DNA from: Solirubrobacter deserti
Lineage (GTDB): Bacteria; Actinomycetota; Thermoleophilia; Solirubrobacterales; Solirubrobacteraceae
Reading direction: 5' to 3'
Assembly: GCF_027587175.1 (NCBI RefSeq)
Contig: NZ_JAPCID010000008.1
Location: forward strand, 62,001 to 126,000
Length of the DNA: 64,000 nucleotides
The position numbers were made by a program, and so were the translations under genes. Positions 42,095-49,267 of this stretch are shown here, one piece after another (the first letter of the stretch is position 1; every line of letters starts with the position of its first letter). Below the pieces are notes generated by a model that searched no databases, was not told the DNA's origin, and saw only the letters and a list, made by a program, of their open reading frames with translations.

Positions 42095-42861
42095 GCAACG
42101 TCGCCGAGCTGCTGCTGCTGGCCGAGTCGATCGCCCGCGAGACGGGTGCGCTCCTGCGCGACGCGTCCAGCCGCGAGCTGCGCATCTCCGCCAAGTCAAC
42201 GCCGACTGACCTGGTGTCGGAAGCCGACCACGCCGCCGAGCACCTGATCCGCGAGCGGCTCGCCGCGGCGCGGCCCGAGGACGGCGTGCTGGGAGAGGAG
42301 GGCGGCGACGTCGAGGGCTCCAGCGGCATCCGCTGGGTCGTCGACCCGCTCGACGGCACGATCAACTTCCTCTTCGGCATCCCGCAGTGGTGCGTCTCGA
42401 TCGCGGCCGAGGACGCGTCCGGCACGCTCGTCGGCGTCGTCTACGACCCGTCGCGCGACGAGCTGTTCTCCGCCGCGCGTGGCGGCCCGGCCACGCTGGA
42501 CGGGCGCGAGATCACCGGCTCGACCAAGGCGGACATGGCCACGGCGCTGGTCGGCACCGGCTTCGGCTACGACGCCGAGGTCCGCCGCGCGCAGGCTGCG
42601 GTGGTCGCGCGGCTGCTGCCCGACGTGCGTGACATCCGGCGCTTCGGCGCCGCCGCCATCGATCTCGCGTGGACCGCCTGCGGGCGCCTGGACGCCTACT
42701 ACGAGCACGGCCTGAACCCGTGGGACTTGGCGGCCGGCGGCTTGATCTGCGAGTGCGCCGGACTGGAAGTCAGGCCATTGGAACCGGTCGGTCCGTCCGC
42801 TCCGGGTGTCGTTGTGGGCCCGTCCACGCTCGTTGACGCGCTCGCTCCCCGGCTGGCCTGA
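42091..42861 (+). CDS. Inositol-monophosphatase-family phosphatase
   Basis: 256 residues from the ATG at 42091. Metal-dependent phosphatase motifs: G-E-E-G-G near residue 69 (Glu), W-V-V-D-P-L-D-G-T-I-N-F near residue 86, and the late W-D-L-A-A-G-G-L-I. Family members dephosphorylate inositol-1-phosphate, histidinol phosphate, fructose-1,6-bisphosphate or PAP. Its coupling to the amidase gene places it last in the catabolic run; whether it belongs to the pathway is unclear. Confidence 0.88.
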   Translation: MSNVAELLLLAESIARETGALLRDASSRELRISAKSTPTDLVSEADHAAEHLIRERLAAARPEDGVLGEEGGDVEGSSGIRWVVDPLDGTINFLFGIPQWCVSIAAEDASGTLVGVVYDPSRDELFSAARGGPATLDGREITGSTKADMATALVGTGFGYDAEVRRAQAAVVARLLPDVRDIRRFGAAAIDLAWTACGRLDAYYEHGLNPWDLAAGGLICECAGLEVRPLEPVGPSAPGVVVGPSTLVDALAPRLA

Positions 42862-42890
42862 ATCGCCGAGGTCCGGGGTATGGCAACGGC

Positions 42891-43133
42891 ATGCTCATCG
42901 CCGGTGTCATCGCACTCTGTGTCGTCATCCTGATCCTGGCCTTCCTGTTCCCGAAGCTGTCGCACCACCCACAGCGCGGGTCCCAGAAGGCGTTCGGGAT
43001 GGGCGGCCGCGGCGCCAGCAAGGCCCCAGGCAAGCTCGGGACTTGGCTCGCGAAGCCGTTCCACTCGTCCAGCAAGGCAGTCGGCAAGTCCGGCTCCGCG
43101 GGCCGCAAGGGCCGCGGCAAGCTGCCCCTTTGA
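42891..43133 (+). CDS. Small single-span membrane protein with basic tail
   Basis: 80 residues. Residues 2-22 are a strongly hydrophobic helix (I-A-G-V-I-A-L-C-V-V-I-L-I-L-A-F-L-F-P). The rest is polar, with Gly/Ser/Lys-rich repeats and G-K-L-G-T-W-L-A-K-P-F, ending in a basic K-G-R-G-K-L-P-L. Short genes of this look recur in soil actinobacteria as an uncharacterised family. Positive tail implies a cytoplasmic C-terminus. Followed at once by a hairpin terminator. Function unknown. Confidence 0.7.
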   Translation: MLIAGVIALCVVILILAFLFPKLSHHPQRGSQKAFGMGGRGASKAPGKLGTWLAKPFHSSSKAVGKSGSAGRKGRGKLPL

Positions 43134-43162
43134 GTGTCTGCGGACTTCGTCCACGGACACTC
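43132..43162 (+). terminator. Hairpin terminator after small membrane protein
   Basis: GAGTGTCTGCGGAC and GTCCACGGACACTC pair over 14 bp with one wobble and one mismatch around a 3-base loop. It begins within the stop codon of the 42891 gene and ends the long plus-strand run. Confidence 0.75.
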
Positions 43163-43225
43163 AACACCGAACCGCTGACGCGGTTCTCGACTGCTGAGCG
43201 CGCGGCCAGCGCCGCGCGCCTGTAG

Positions 43226-43308
43226 TGCCCAGGGCGGGACTCGAACCCGCACCCCCTTTCGGAGAGAGGTTTTTGAGACCTCCGCGTCTGCCATTCCGCC
43301 ACCTGGGC
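43226..43308 (-). tRNA. tRNA-Leu (CAA)
   Basis: 83 nt. Acceptor GCCCAGG/CCTGGGC, anticodon stem GAGGT/ACCTC with loop CTCAAAA (anticodon CAA), a long variable arm typical of Leu, T-arm CGGGTTCGAGTCCCG. Discriminator A; CCA not encoded. Reads UUG codons. Confidence 0.95.
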
Positions 43309-43351
43309 CGGGCGCGCTTATCTTAGGCGGCGCGCGACGCGCGGATCGGCG

Positions 43352-43819
43352 TCAAGCCGCCGCGGCCTCGCGCCGGCGCTCGACCTCGACGTTCCACTTC
43401 TGGCGGAACCCGATCATCGCGGTCAGGATCAATGCGACCTGCAGGACGGCGAGCAGGGCGCAGAACAGGCCGAGCACGCCGGAGGAGATGGCGGGGTCGG
43501 TGAACCCGACTTTGTCGCGGTCGAACCAGGCCGGCGCGGCGACGGCGGCGAAGATCCCGAGGATGATCGCGAGCGCCGCGGTCATCGGCAGCACGCCGCG
43601 GCTCCAGCGCGCGACGAACAGCGCGAGCACGACGTAGAGGGGGATGAACGCGACCTGGATGAGCTTCGCGCCCTCGAACGTGTCCCACCCGCCGAGCGAG
43701 ACGATGAGCACGACGCCCGCGCTCGCGAGCAGGAGCACGATCACCACGAGGCGGGCGAGCTGCGACGACGCCTTGCGGCGGTTGGGGTGCTCGATGACCA
43801 CGCGGTCGTCGTCGGCCAT
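43352..43819 (-). CDS. Four-helix membrane protein of unknown function
   Basis: 155 residues: a polar start (M-A-D-D-D-R-V-V-I-E-H-P), then four membrane helices between residues 22 and 140, and a short charged tail. No recognisable motif. It lies on the same strand between the S8 protease 2 terminator and the tRNA-Leu gene. Probably its own transcription unit. Confidence 0.65.
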   Translation of the reverse strand: MADDDRVVIEHPNRRKASSQLARLVVIVLLLASAGVVLIVSLGGWDTFEGAKLIQVAFIPLYVVLALFVARWSRGVLPMTAALAIILGIFAAVAAPAWFDRDKVGFTDPAISSGVLGLFCALLAVLQVALILTAMIGFRQKWNVEVERRREAAAA

Positions 43820-43840
43820 GGTCGGCGCGACGATAGCGCG

Positions 43841-43870
43841 AGGGCCGGGCGGCTTGCGCCACCCGGCCCT
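43841..43870 (-). terminator. Hairpin terminator after S8 protease 2
   Basis: AGGGCCGGG and CCCGGCCCT pair over 9 bp, with a further short inner pairing GGC/GCC. It follows the protease 2 micro-ORF by less than 20 bases, mirroring the arrangement after protease 1. Confidence 0.65.
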
Positions 43871-43886
43871 CGTCGTCGATGGATGT

Positions 43887-43928
43887 CTAGGGTCGGGCCT
43901 TGCGGCCCCAGCTGGCGCGGTTTCTCAC
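43887..43928 (-). CDS. Micro-ORF overlapping the stop of S8 protease 2 (13 aa, RASWGRK core)
   Basis: GTG at 43926-43928 overlaps the protease stop TGA (43925-43927) and opens the -1 frame, reading MRNRASWGRKARP and ending with TAG at 43887. The R-A-S-W-G-R-K core matches R-A-T-W-G-G-K of the micro-ORF after protease 1, in the same offset. See that entry for the interpretation. Confidence 0.5.
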   Translation of the reverse strand: MRNRASWGRKARP

Positions 43929-45652
43929 TGGACCGCCTCCGGCGCCGAGGTCTCGGCGGGCGTCTCGGGCTGGTCCGCCGGGACTTCGGCGTCGGCCGGG
44001 ATCGGCGCCTCGAGCGAGCCGGTCTGCTCGGCCTCCTCCAGCAGCTGCGCGTACTGCGCGGCCTCGGCGCTGGCGTCCTCACCCGCGCTGGACCAGGTGC
44101 TGCGGCTCCAGGTGGACCGCTGCGGGTCGATCGCGCCGCCCATCGCGGCGCAGGTGCCGCAGGACCAGGTGGAGCGGGCCCACGAGGCGCTGAGCGCGCT
44201 CGGCGCCGCGCTCCAGGTGGAGCGGGTCCACTTGCTGATGTCGACGCCCGCACGATTGGCGTAGTCGATCAGCGTGTTCGGCTGCAGGCGGACGTTGACC
44301 GCCGGGACGGCCTGCGTGGGCGTGTAGAGCGCGCGCTCGACGTCGATCGCGCCCGTGCCCGTCTTGTTGCCGGCGACGGGCTTGTCGGTGCCCATCAACA
44401 GCGCCTTGACCTGGTCCGGCGTCAGGTTCGGGCGGGCCTGCAGAAGCAGGGCGACCGCGCCGGAGACCACCGGAGCGGCCATCGAGGTGCCGCCGGCCTT
44501 GAAGTACTGGCCGCCGATCGCGCAGTTCGGGCACAGGGCCGCGAACGCGCTGCTGGGGGAGAGCACGGAGACCATGTGCGCGCCCGGGGCGACGACCTCC
44601 GGCTTGGTGATGCCGTCCTGCGTGACGCCGGTGGAGGACCAGTCGGCGCGGGCGCCGCGGCCGTGGTTGGCGCTCTCGTCGATGCCGCCGACCGAGATCA
44701 CGAACGGGTCATTGGCCGGGGCGTACTGGACGGCGTCGGCGGAGGCGCCGCGGTTGCCCGAGGCGACGACCACGACGATGCCCTTCTGCCACGCGTACTC
44801 GACGGCCGCGTCGAGCGGGTCGGTCTTGTAGGACTGCGGCGTGTCGCTCGCGAGCGAGAGGTTGAGCACGCGCAGGTTGAACTGCGCCTTGTGGTCGACG
44901 GCGAACGCGATGCCGTTGATCACGTCGAGCACGGTCGAGTTGCCGGCGTCGTCGGACGCCTTGATCGCGATCAGGTTGGCGCCCGGCGCCATGCCGACGT
45001 ACTTGCCCTTGAACGGGTCGTTCGCGGGGCGGTGTGACGAGTCGCCGGCGATGATGCCGGCGACGTGCGTGCCGTGGCCGAGGCCGTCGCCCGGCGTCGC
45101 GGCGCCCGGCGAGGTGATCACGTTGGCGACGATGCGGGTGTTGCCCGCGGCGTCCTTGAAGTCGGGCTGATCACCCGCGATGCCGGTGTCGATCACGCCG
45201 ACGCCGATGCCAGCGCCGGTGATGCCGCGCGCCCACAGCTTGTCCGCGCGCGTGGTCTTGGGGTAGCTCGTGGCGAGCTGGTTCGCGTTCAGGCCCGTGC
45301 TGCGCACACGCGTGTTGAGCGTGAGGCCGACGACCTTGGCGTCCTTCGCCAGCACCTTCGCCTGCTTGGCGGGCAGCTTGACGACGAGGCCGTGGATGAA
45401 CGGGACCTTGCCGGTGACCTTGCCGCCATGGGCCTTGACGAGCTTCGTCGCGGCCTTCTCGGCGAAGGTCGGGTTGAACTGGACGATCGCCTCGACCGTC
45501 TTGTTCGGCGTCTTGGACGCGGCCGTGGCGAGGCGCGCCTGCGCGCTGGGGGCGGCGTTCGCCACCGTGATGCCGACGGCGAACGGCGCGACCGCGGCCA
45601 CGACGGCGACGGTCAGCCGGCTACGCCAGCGATGCTTCGTGTATTGGGACAT
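43925..45652 (-). CDS. Secreted S8 (subtilisin-family) serine protease with Trp-rich repeats (protease 2), riboswitch-controlled
   Basis: 575 residues from the ATG at 45652, preceded by AAGGAGGTGCCCTGC. Signal peptide (V-A-N-A-A-P), I9-like propeptide (to about 125), catalytic Asp in G-V-I-D-T-G, His in G-H-G-T-H-V-A-G, Ser in G-G-T-S-M-A-A-P. A C-terminal repeat zone has T-R-S-T-W, W-A-R-S-T-W-S-C-G-T-C and R-S-T-W-S-R-S-T-W. Unlike protease 1 it ends in an acidic, Pro/Glu-rich tail of about 55 residues. Overall similarity marks the two as paralogues. The leader contains a GEMM-I cyclic-di-GMP aptamer, so expression should follow cyclic-di-GMP. Confidence 0.93.
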   Translation of the reverse strand: MSQYTKHRWRSRLTVAVVAAVAPFAVGITVANAAPSAQARLATAASKTPNKTVEAIVQFNPTFAEKAATKLVKAHGGKVTGKVPFIHGLVVKLPAKQAKVLAKDAKVVGLTLNTRVRSTGLNANQLATSYPKTTRADKLWARGITGAGIGVGVIDTGIAGDQPDFKDAAGNTRIVANVITSPGAATPGDGLGHGTHVAGIIAGDSSHRPANDPFKGKYVGMAPGANLIAIKASDDAGNSTVLDVINGIAFAVDHKAQFNLRVLNLSLASDTPQSYKTDPLDAAVEYAWQKGIVVVVASGNRGASADAVQYAPANDPFVISVGGIDESANHGRGARADWSSTGVTQDGITKPEVVAPGAHMVSVLSPSSAFAALCPNCAIGGQYFKAGGTSMAAPVVSGAVALLLQARPNLTPDQVKALLMGTDKPVAGNKTGTGAIDVERALYTPTQAVPAVNVRLQPNTLIDYANRAGVDISKWTRSTWSAAPSALSASWARSTWSCGTCAAMGGAIDPQRSTWSRSTWSSAGEDASAEAAQYAQLLEEAEQTGSLEAPIPADAEVPADQPETPAETSAPEAVQ

Positions 45653-45672
45653 GCAGGGCACCTCCTTGTGCC

Positions 45673-45698
45673 ACTTTCAAAAGCGAGTTCTTGAAAGT
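45673..45698 (-). promoter_or_regulatory. Expression-platform hairpin of the riboswitch
   Basis: ACTTTCAA and TTGAAAGT (minus strand 45698-45691 and 45680-45673) form an 8-bp stem between the cyclic-di-GMP aptamer and the Shine-Dalgarno AAGGAGG. There is no U-tract, so control of translation start or of an alternative fold is more likely than termination. Confidence 0.5.
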
Positions 45699-45699
45699 C

Positions 45700-45775
45700 G
45701 GCGGCCGAGCTGTCTCCGTTCGTGGAGACCTCTAGCTTTGCGTCCCCGCCTCGCGACGGGTTTGCCTTTTTCAAC
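45700..45775 (-). promoter_or_regulatory. GEMM-I cyclic-di-GMP riboswitch aptamer
   Basis: On the minus strand it contains GGCAAACC, a CCCGUC/GGCGGG stem closed by the GNRA loop GCGA, then GGGACGCAAAGC, a second stem GUCUCC/GGAGAC and a CAGCUCGGCCGCC 3' part. These are the invariant blocks of the GEMM-I class. In Vc2 numbering the ligand-contacting G20 is kept (A20 would mark the cGAMP variant), as is the intercalating A47. G19 is A here. Position 48-123 bases upstream of the S8 protease 2 start. The outermost P1 helix is weak in this copy. Confidence 0.87.
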
Positions 45776-45779
45776 CCTG

Positions 45780-45842
45780 TTGATCGGGGTGTCGACCGCA
45801 ACCGGGTCGGGGTTTAGACCACCTGGACGCTCGTTCGATCAA
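45780..45842 (-). promoter_or_regulatory. Candidate structured leader module upstream of the riboswitch
   Basis: TTGATCG (45780-45786) and CGATCAA (45836-45842) can pair and enclose a block that begins like the protease 1 leader (TGATCGAACGAGCGTCCA versus TGATCGGACAAGCGTCCA) and shares GGTCGACRCCCC near its end. It sits directly before the cyclic-di-GMP aptamer, a possible tandem arrangement. A conserved promoter/operator is the simpler alternative. Confidence 0.4.
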
Positions 45843-45973
45843 TTCAATCGGGGGGATGACCGATGCCTCGTCACCCGGCAGGGCGGGAAAACGCCGCACT
45901 CCCCCGTGGGGGTGGGCCTCTCCGCGTCGGTCGTTTCAATCCGGCCGCACCGGTACGGCGTCCCCGACGGTGA

Positions 45974-45991
45974 CGATTCGTTAACGAATCG
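45974..45991. promoter_or_regulatory. Perfect 18-bp palindrome, possible operator
   Basis: CGATTCGTTAACGAATCG lies 30 bases before the GTG at 46021 (and just before an upstream GTG at 45994). It is AT-rich against a very GC-rich background, lies in the 370-bp divergent region, and has the form of a dimeric-repressor site. No regulator for it is evident nearby. Confidence 0.5.
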
Positions 45992-46020
45992 GCGTGAGCG
46001 CAGGTCTAGCTTCGCCCGGC

Positions 46021-48312
46021 GTGAGAAGAACATCACGCGCGCTGCTCGCGGCGCTGGCCGTCGCCACGACCCTGCCGAGCGCTGCGCTCGCCGCGGATCC
46101 GGTCGTCGACGAGTCGTTCGACGCCGGCACGCTGCCCGCCGGCTGGACCGCCCGTGAAGGGACGTGGGACGTCACCGGCGGCCGGCTCGTCGGCCGCTCG
46201 ACCTCGTCGTCGCAGATCTCGCGATTGACGTTCGGCCCGCGCCTGGAGAACTACCGCTTCGAGGCGACCGTGCGCTTCGACTCGCTGGTCAACGGGGACG
46301 GAACCCGCTGGACCGCGCTGGCGCTGGACATGCCCGCGACGGGCGCGCCGCCGTGGTGGCAGGCGGCGATGCGCTCCAACACCACGGCCGCGAACGGCAC
46401 CGAAGTCGCTCAGCGGACCGCCGCCAACGCCTGGAACGTGCCGGCGACGGCGCCCGCGCCGCGCGCCGCCGGCGTGGGCCGTGACGTGCGCGTGGCGATC
46501 GAGGTGTACGGCCGCAAGGCGCGCTGGTTCTTCGACGGAACGCTGGTGCAGGAGGCGAACGTGCTGACCCGCTCCGCTGACGGCCGCCTCGGCTTCGTGG
46601 CCAACGGCTCCACCGTGTCCTTCGACGACGTGGTCGTCACCGCGCTCGAGCCGGAGTCCCTGGTCCGGCCGAACGACCGCGCCACGGTCCCGGCCGTGGT
46701 CGCCCATCGCGGCTACTCGGCCGTCGCGCCCGAGAACACGCTGGCCGCCATGGAAGCCGGTTCGCGCGCCGGCGCCGACTGGGTGGAGATCGACGTCGCC
46801 ACCAGCGCCGACGGCGTTCCCTACGTCCTGCACGACAACACCGTCGACCGCACCACGGCGGGCACCGGCGCGCTGAACACGCTGCAGTCGGGCGTGCTGG
46901 ACACGCTGGAGGCCGGCGAGTGGTTCTCGCCCGTGTTCGCGGGCGAGAAGCTCCCGCGCTTCTCCGACGCGCTGGACCAGCTGCAGCGCCAGTCGGCCGA
47001 CCTGCTGCTCGAGATCAAAGGCCCCGAGACGCGCGCCGAGATGGAGCGCATCATCGGCATGGTCCGCGACCGCGGGCTGATCGGCCGCGTGCTGCTGCAG
47101 AGCTTCGACGAGCAGGTGCTGCGGGACTCCTACGCGATCGAGCCGTCGCTGCGGCTCGGCCTGCTGCGCTCCTCACTGGACGCCGACCCGGTCGCGAAGG
47201 CGAAGGAGCTGCACGCGATCGCCTACAACCCGGCCGGCGACGCCCTCGCCACACGCCCGTCGATCATCGCCGACCTGAACGCTGCCGGCATCGCCGTGAT
47301 GCCCTACACGCTCGACCACCCCGACCAGTGGCTGCGGGCCCGCGACTTCGGCGTCGACGGCATCATCACCAACAAGCCTGGCGAGCTCTGGGGCTGGAAC
47401 GCCCGCTACAAGCAGGGCGGCGTCCCGAACCCGCCCAAGGCCGTCATCAAGTCGCCCGTCGCCGGCGCGGTGTTCTCGCGCGAGGACGAGCTCCTGTTGG
47501 CGTTCGACACCGCCGACTCGGCCGTCGCCGCGACGCTCGACGGCGAACCGGTCGTCGAGGGCGCGACCATCCCGGTCGCTTCGCTGTCGCTGGGCGAGCA
47601 CGTCGTCCGGCTCGTCTCGACATCCGCGAGCGGCGAGCAGGCCGAGGCCGAGGCACGGTTCACCGTCGCCCCCTCCGTCGCCGGCGTGGCCTCGCTGATC
47701 GCCACCCACCGCGGCATCCCGAACGCCCAGCGCGTCCTCCTGCTCGAGATGGCGCTGTCTGCGTCCTGGAAGCGCCTGCTCGACTTCGTCGACGCGCACG
47801 ACTCCGAGCTCGGCGAGCAAGTGGCCAAGCTGCTGACCGCCGACGCGACCGCCCTGCGCGCCATGCACGGCGACGGCCCGAGCCAGCCCGGCGAGCCGAT
47901 CCAGGGCCCGCCCGGCCCCGCCGGCCCTGCCGGTGCTGACGGCGCGCCCGGTCCCGCGGGCCCGATCGGCGCTGCCGGCCCGGCGGGTCCCGCCGGGCCG
48001 GCGGGTCCCGCCGGCCCGGCCCGCCCCCAGGGCCCGAAGGGGGACAAGGGCGACACCCTCGACGTCCCCGTGACGTGCGGCCTGTCCTCCCACCGCAAGG
48101 CGATCTCCTGCACGATCAAGACCATCGTCCCGACCTCGACCTTCAAGGGCACGGCCCGCCTCCAGGGCACCAAGGCCGCCAAGAAGATCGCCGGCACCGG
48201 CAAGACCAAGTTCCGCCTGAAGTCGACCAAGCGCCTCAAGAAGGCGCCCAAGGTCGTCCTGACGCTCCGGAGCGGCACCCGCTCGAAGGCCGTCACCGTC
48301 CGCGCCCGCTGA
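46021..48312 (+). CDS. Secreted glycerophosphodiester phosphodiesterase with N-terminal jelly-roll and collagen-like repeats
   Basis: About 763 residues from the GTG at 46021 (signal peptide [19 protein letters not shown]); a GTG at 45994 would add nine residues. Order: concanavalin/LamG-like beta domain (about 30-210), GDPD TIM barrel with V-A-H-R-G-Y-S...P-E-N-T-L, E-I-D-V and L-H-D catalytic motifs (about 225-460), Ig-like domain, helical linker, some fifteen G-P-A/G-P-P triplets (about 622-670), and a Lys-rich beta tail. Hydrolyses glycerophosphodiesters, perhaps from teichoic acids or lipids; the collagen-like part suggests an extracellular stalk. Confidence 0.9.
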   Translation: MRRTSRALLAALAVATTLPSAALAADPVVDESFDAGTLPAGWTAREGTWDVTGGRLVGRSTSSSQISRLTFGPRLENYRFEATVRFDSLVNGDGTRWTALALDMPATGAPPWWQAAMRSNTTAANGTEVAQRTAANAWNVPATAPAPRAAGVGRDVRVAIEVYGRKARWFFDGTLVQEANVLTRSADGRLGFVANGSTVSFDDVVVTALEPESLVRPNDRATVPAVVAHRGYSAVAPENTLAAMEAGSRAGADWVEIDVATSADGVPYVLHDNTVDRTTAGTGALNTLQSGVLDTLEAGEWFSPVFAGEKLPRFSDALDQLQRQSADLLLEIKGPETRAEMERIIGMVRDRGLIGRVLLQSFDEQVLRDSYAIEPSLRLGLLRSSLDADPVAKAKELHAIAYNPAGDALATRPSIIADLNAAGIAVMPYTLDHPDQWLRARDFGVDGIITNKPGELWGWNARYKQGGVPNPPKAVIKSPVAGAVFSREDELLLAFDTADSAVAATLDGEPVVEGATIPVASLSLGEHVVRLVSTSASGEQAEAEARFTVAPSVAGVASLIATHRGIPNAQRVLLLEMALSASWKRLLDFVDAHDSELGEQVAKLLTADATALRAMHGDGPSQPGEPIQGPPGPAGPAGADGAPGPAGPIGAAGPAGPAGPAGPAGPARPQGPKGDKGDTLDVPVTCGLSSHRKAISCTIKTIVPTSTFKGTARLQGTKAAKKIAGTGKTKFRLKSTKRLKKAPKVVLTLRSGTRSKAVTVRAR

Positions 48313-48322
48313 CCGCAGCGCA

Positions 48323-48351
48323 CCGGCCCGCCGCCACGCGCGGCGGGCCGG
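48323..48351 (+). terminator. Hairpin terminator after GDPD gene
   Basis: CCGGCCCGCCG and CGGCGGGCCGG pair perfectly over 11 bp around CCACGCG, ten bases after the stop codon. It also faces the end of the convergent tRNA-Leu gene. Confidence 0.8.
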
Positions 48352-48364
48352 CCGTGCGCGTGAG

Positions 48365-48446
48365 TGCGGGCGGAGGGACTCGAACCCCCACGCCTTGCGG
48401 CACCGGCACCTAAAGCCGGCGTGTCTACCAATTCCACCACGCCCGC
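48365..48446 (-). tRNA. tRNA-Leu (TAG)
   Basis: 82 nt. Acceptor GCGGGCG/CGCCCGC, anticodon stem CCGGC/GCCGG around CTTTAGG (anticodon TAG), long variable arm, T-arm GGGGGTTCGAGTCCCTC. Reads CUA/CUG. The LAGLIDADG gene begins upstream of it on the same strand. Confidence 0.94.
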
Positions 48447-48468
48447 GGGGGCCGCCCATGGTACGCCG

Positions 48469-49068
48469 TCACGCCTTGGGGCCGACGTGCTCGTCGAGCA
48501 GCGCGACGCTTCTGCGGTGCGAGATCGAGATGTTGCGGGCGTTCGACTTGGTCCAGCGGAGGCCGAGCTGCTCGCACGTCGCGCAGAACAGCCCGCGGAT
48601 GTCGGCTGAGATGTTGGAGAAGAAGTAGCGGGTGTAGGAGTACTCCGCGACTCGTCCGCTCGGCAGCTTGGTCTTGAACGTGTTCGTCGTGCGGCAGCCG
48701 TCCGAATGGATCAGACCGCGAAGAAATGCCCACGAATGCTCGTCGACGATGGCCTGCTGCCAGTCCTCGAGCACGATTGGGCGCTCGTGCTTGCGACCAA
48801 CGCCGTGCTGTGGAAACGCGTCCGGCCACCGCGTCCAACAGCTCGCGATGCGGACGCTGTTCTGCGTCGGGTGAGGGTTCACGTTGGCCACACGCCCCGG
48901 CACGGCCGCGACGATCGCCTCGCAGCATCGGGCGATGAGCAGCGGATACGCGCTGTCCGCGGTGATCACGAGTTGGTATGTGCGGGGCGGCTTGCCGATG
49001 TAGCCGTCGCCGAGATACCAACCCAAGAGGTAGGCGTAGGCCTCCCGATCAGCCGGCTCCCATGGCAC
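48469..49068 (-). CDS. LAGLIDADG-type homing-endonuclease-like protein
   Basis: 199 residues from the GTG at 49068. Two LAGLIDADG-like helices, Y-L-L-G-W-Y-L-G-D-G-Y-I near residue 13 and F-L-R-G-L-I-H-S-D-G near residue 115, each followed by a beta-rich stretch, give the pseudo-dimer layout of a single-chain enzyme. The acidic residues at the ends of the motifs (D-G in both) are present, so DNA cleavage is possible. It is free-standing, not in an intein or intron, and lies between tRNA-Leu and tRNA-Trp genes. Such short proteins recur in actinobacteria; some may act as regulators rather than nucleases. Confidence 0.8.
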   Translation of the reverse strand: MPWEPADREAYAYLLGWYLGDGYIGKPPRTYQLVITADSAYPLLIARCCEAIVAAVPGRVANVNPHPTQNSVRIASCWTRWPDAFPQHGVGRKHERPIVLEDWQQAIVDEHSWAFLRGLIHSDGCRTTNTFKTKLPSGRVAEYSYTRYFFSNISADIRGLFCATCEQLGLRWTKSNARNISISHRRSVALLDEHVGPKA

Positions 49069-49141
49069 GAACGTATGTTCGCTCGAGCCTCGGACGGATC
49101 GACGGCGCGGCGGTCACTACAATGATCGCCCGGCCGGCCCT

Positions 49142-49212
49142 GGGGGACTGGTGTAACGGGAACATAGGGGTCTCCAAAACCCTTGCTCGAGGTTCGATTC
49201 CTCGGTCCCCCG
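49142..49212 (+). tRNA. tRNA-Trp (CCA), unusual body
   Basis: 71 nt. Acceptor GGGGGAC/GTCCCCC, anticodon stem GGGGT/ACCCT with loop CTCCAAA (anticodon CCA), T-arm CGAGG/CCTCG, discriminator G as expected for Trp. The D-arm (GTGTAACGGGAACAT) resembles tRNA-Gln/Glu more than normal tRNA-Trp. Folds well and looks functional; it may be a second, non-standard Trp tRNA. Confidence 0.85.
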
Positions 49213-49267
49213 CTCTTCCGGCGCACCTGCGCCACCTTCGCGCACCCTGGCCGTTACGACAGGGTGC

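Noticed and set aside
44079-44534. Overlapping frames within S8 protease 2
   Set aside because: Shadow frames; the protease frame holds the catalytic Ser and repeats.
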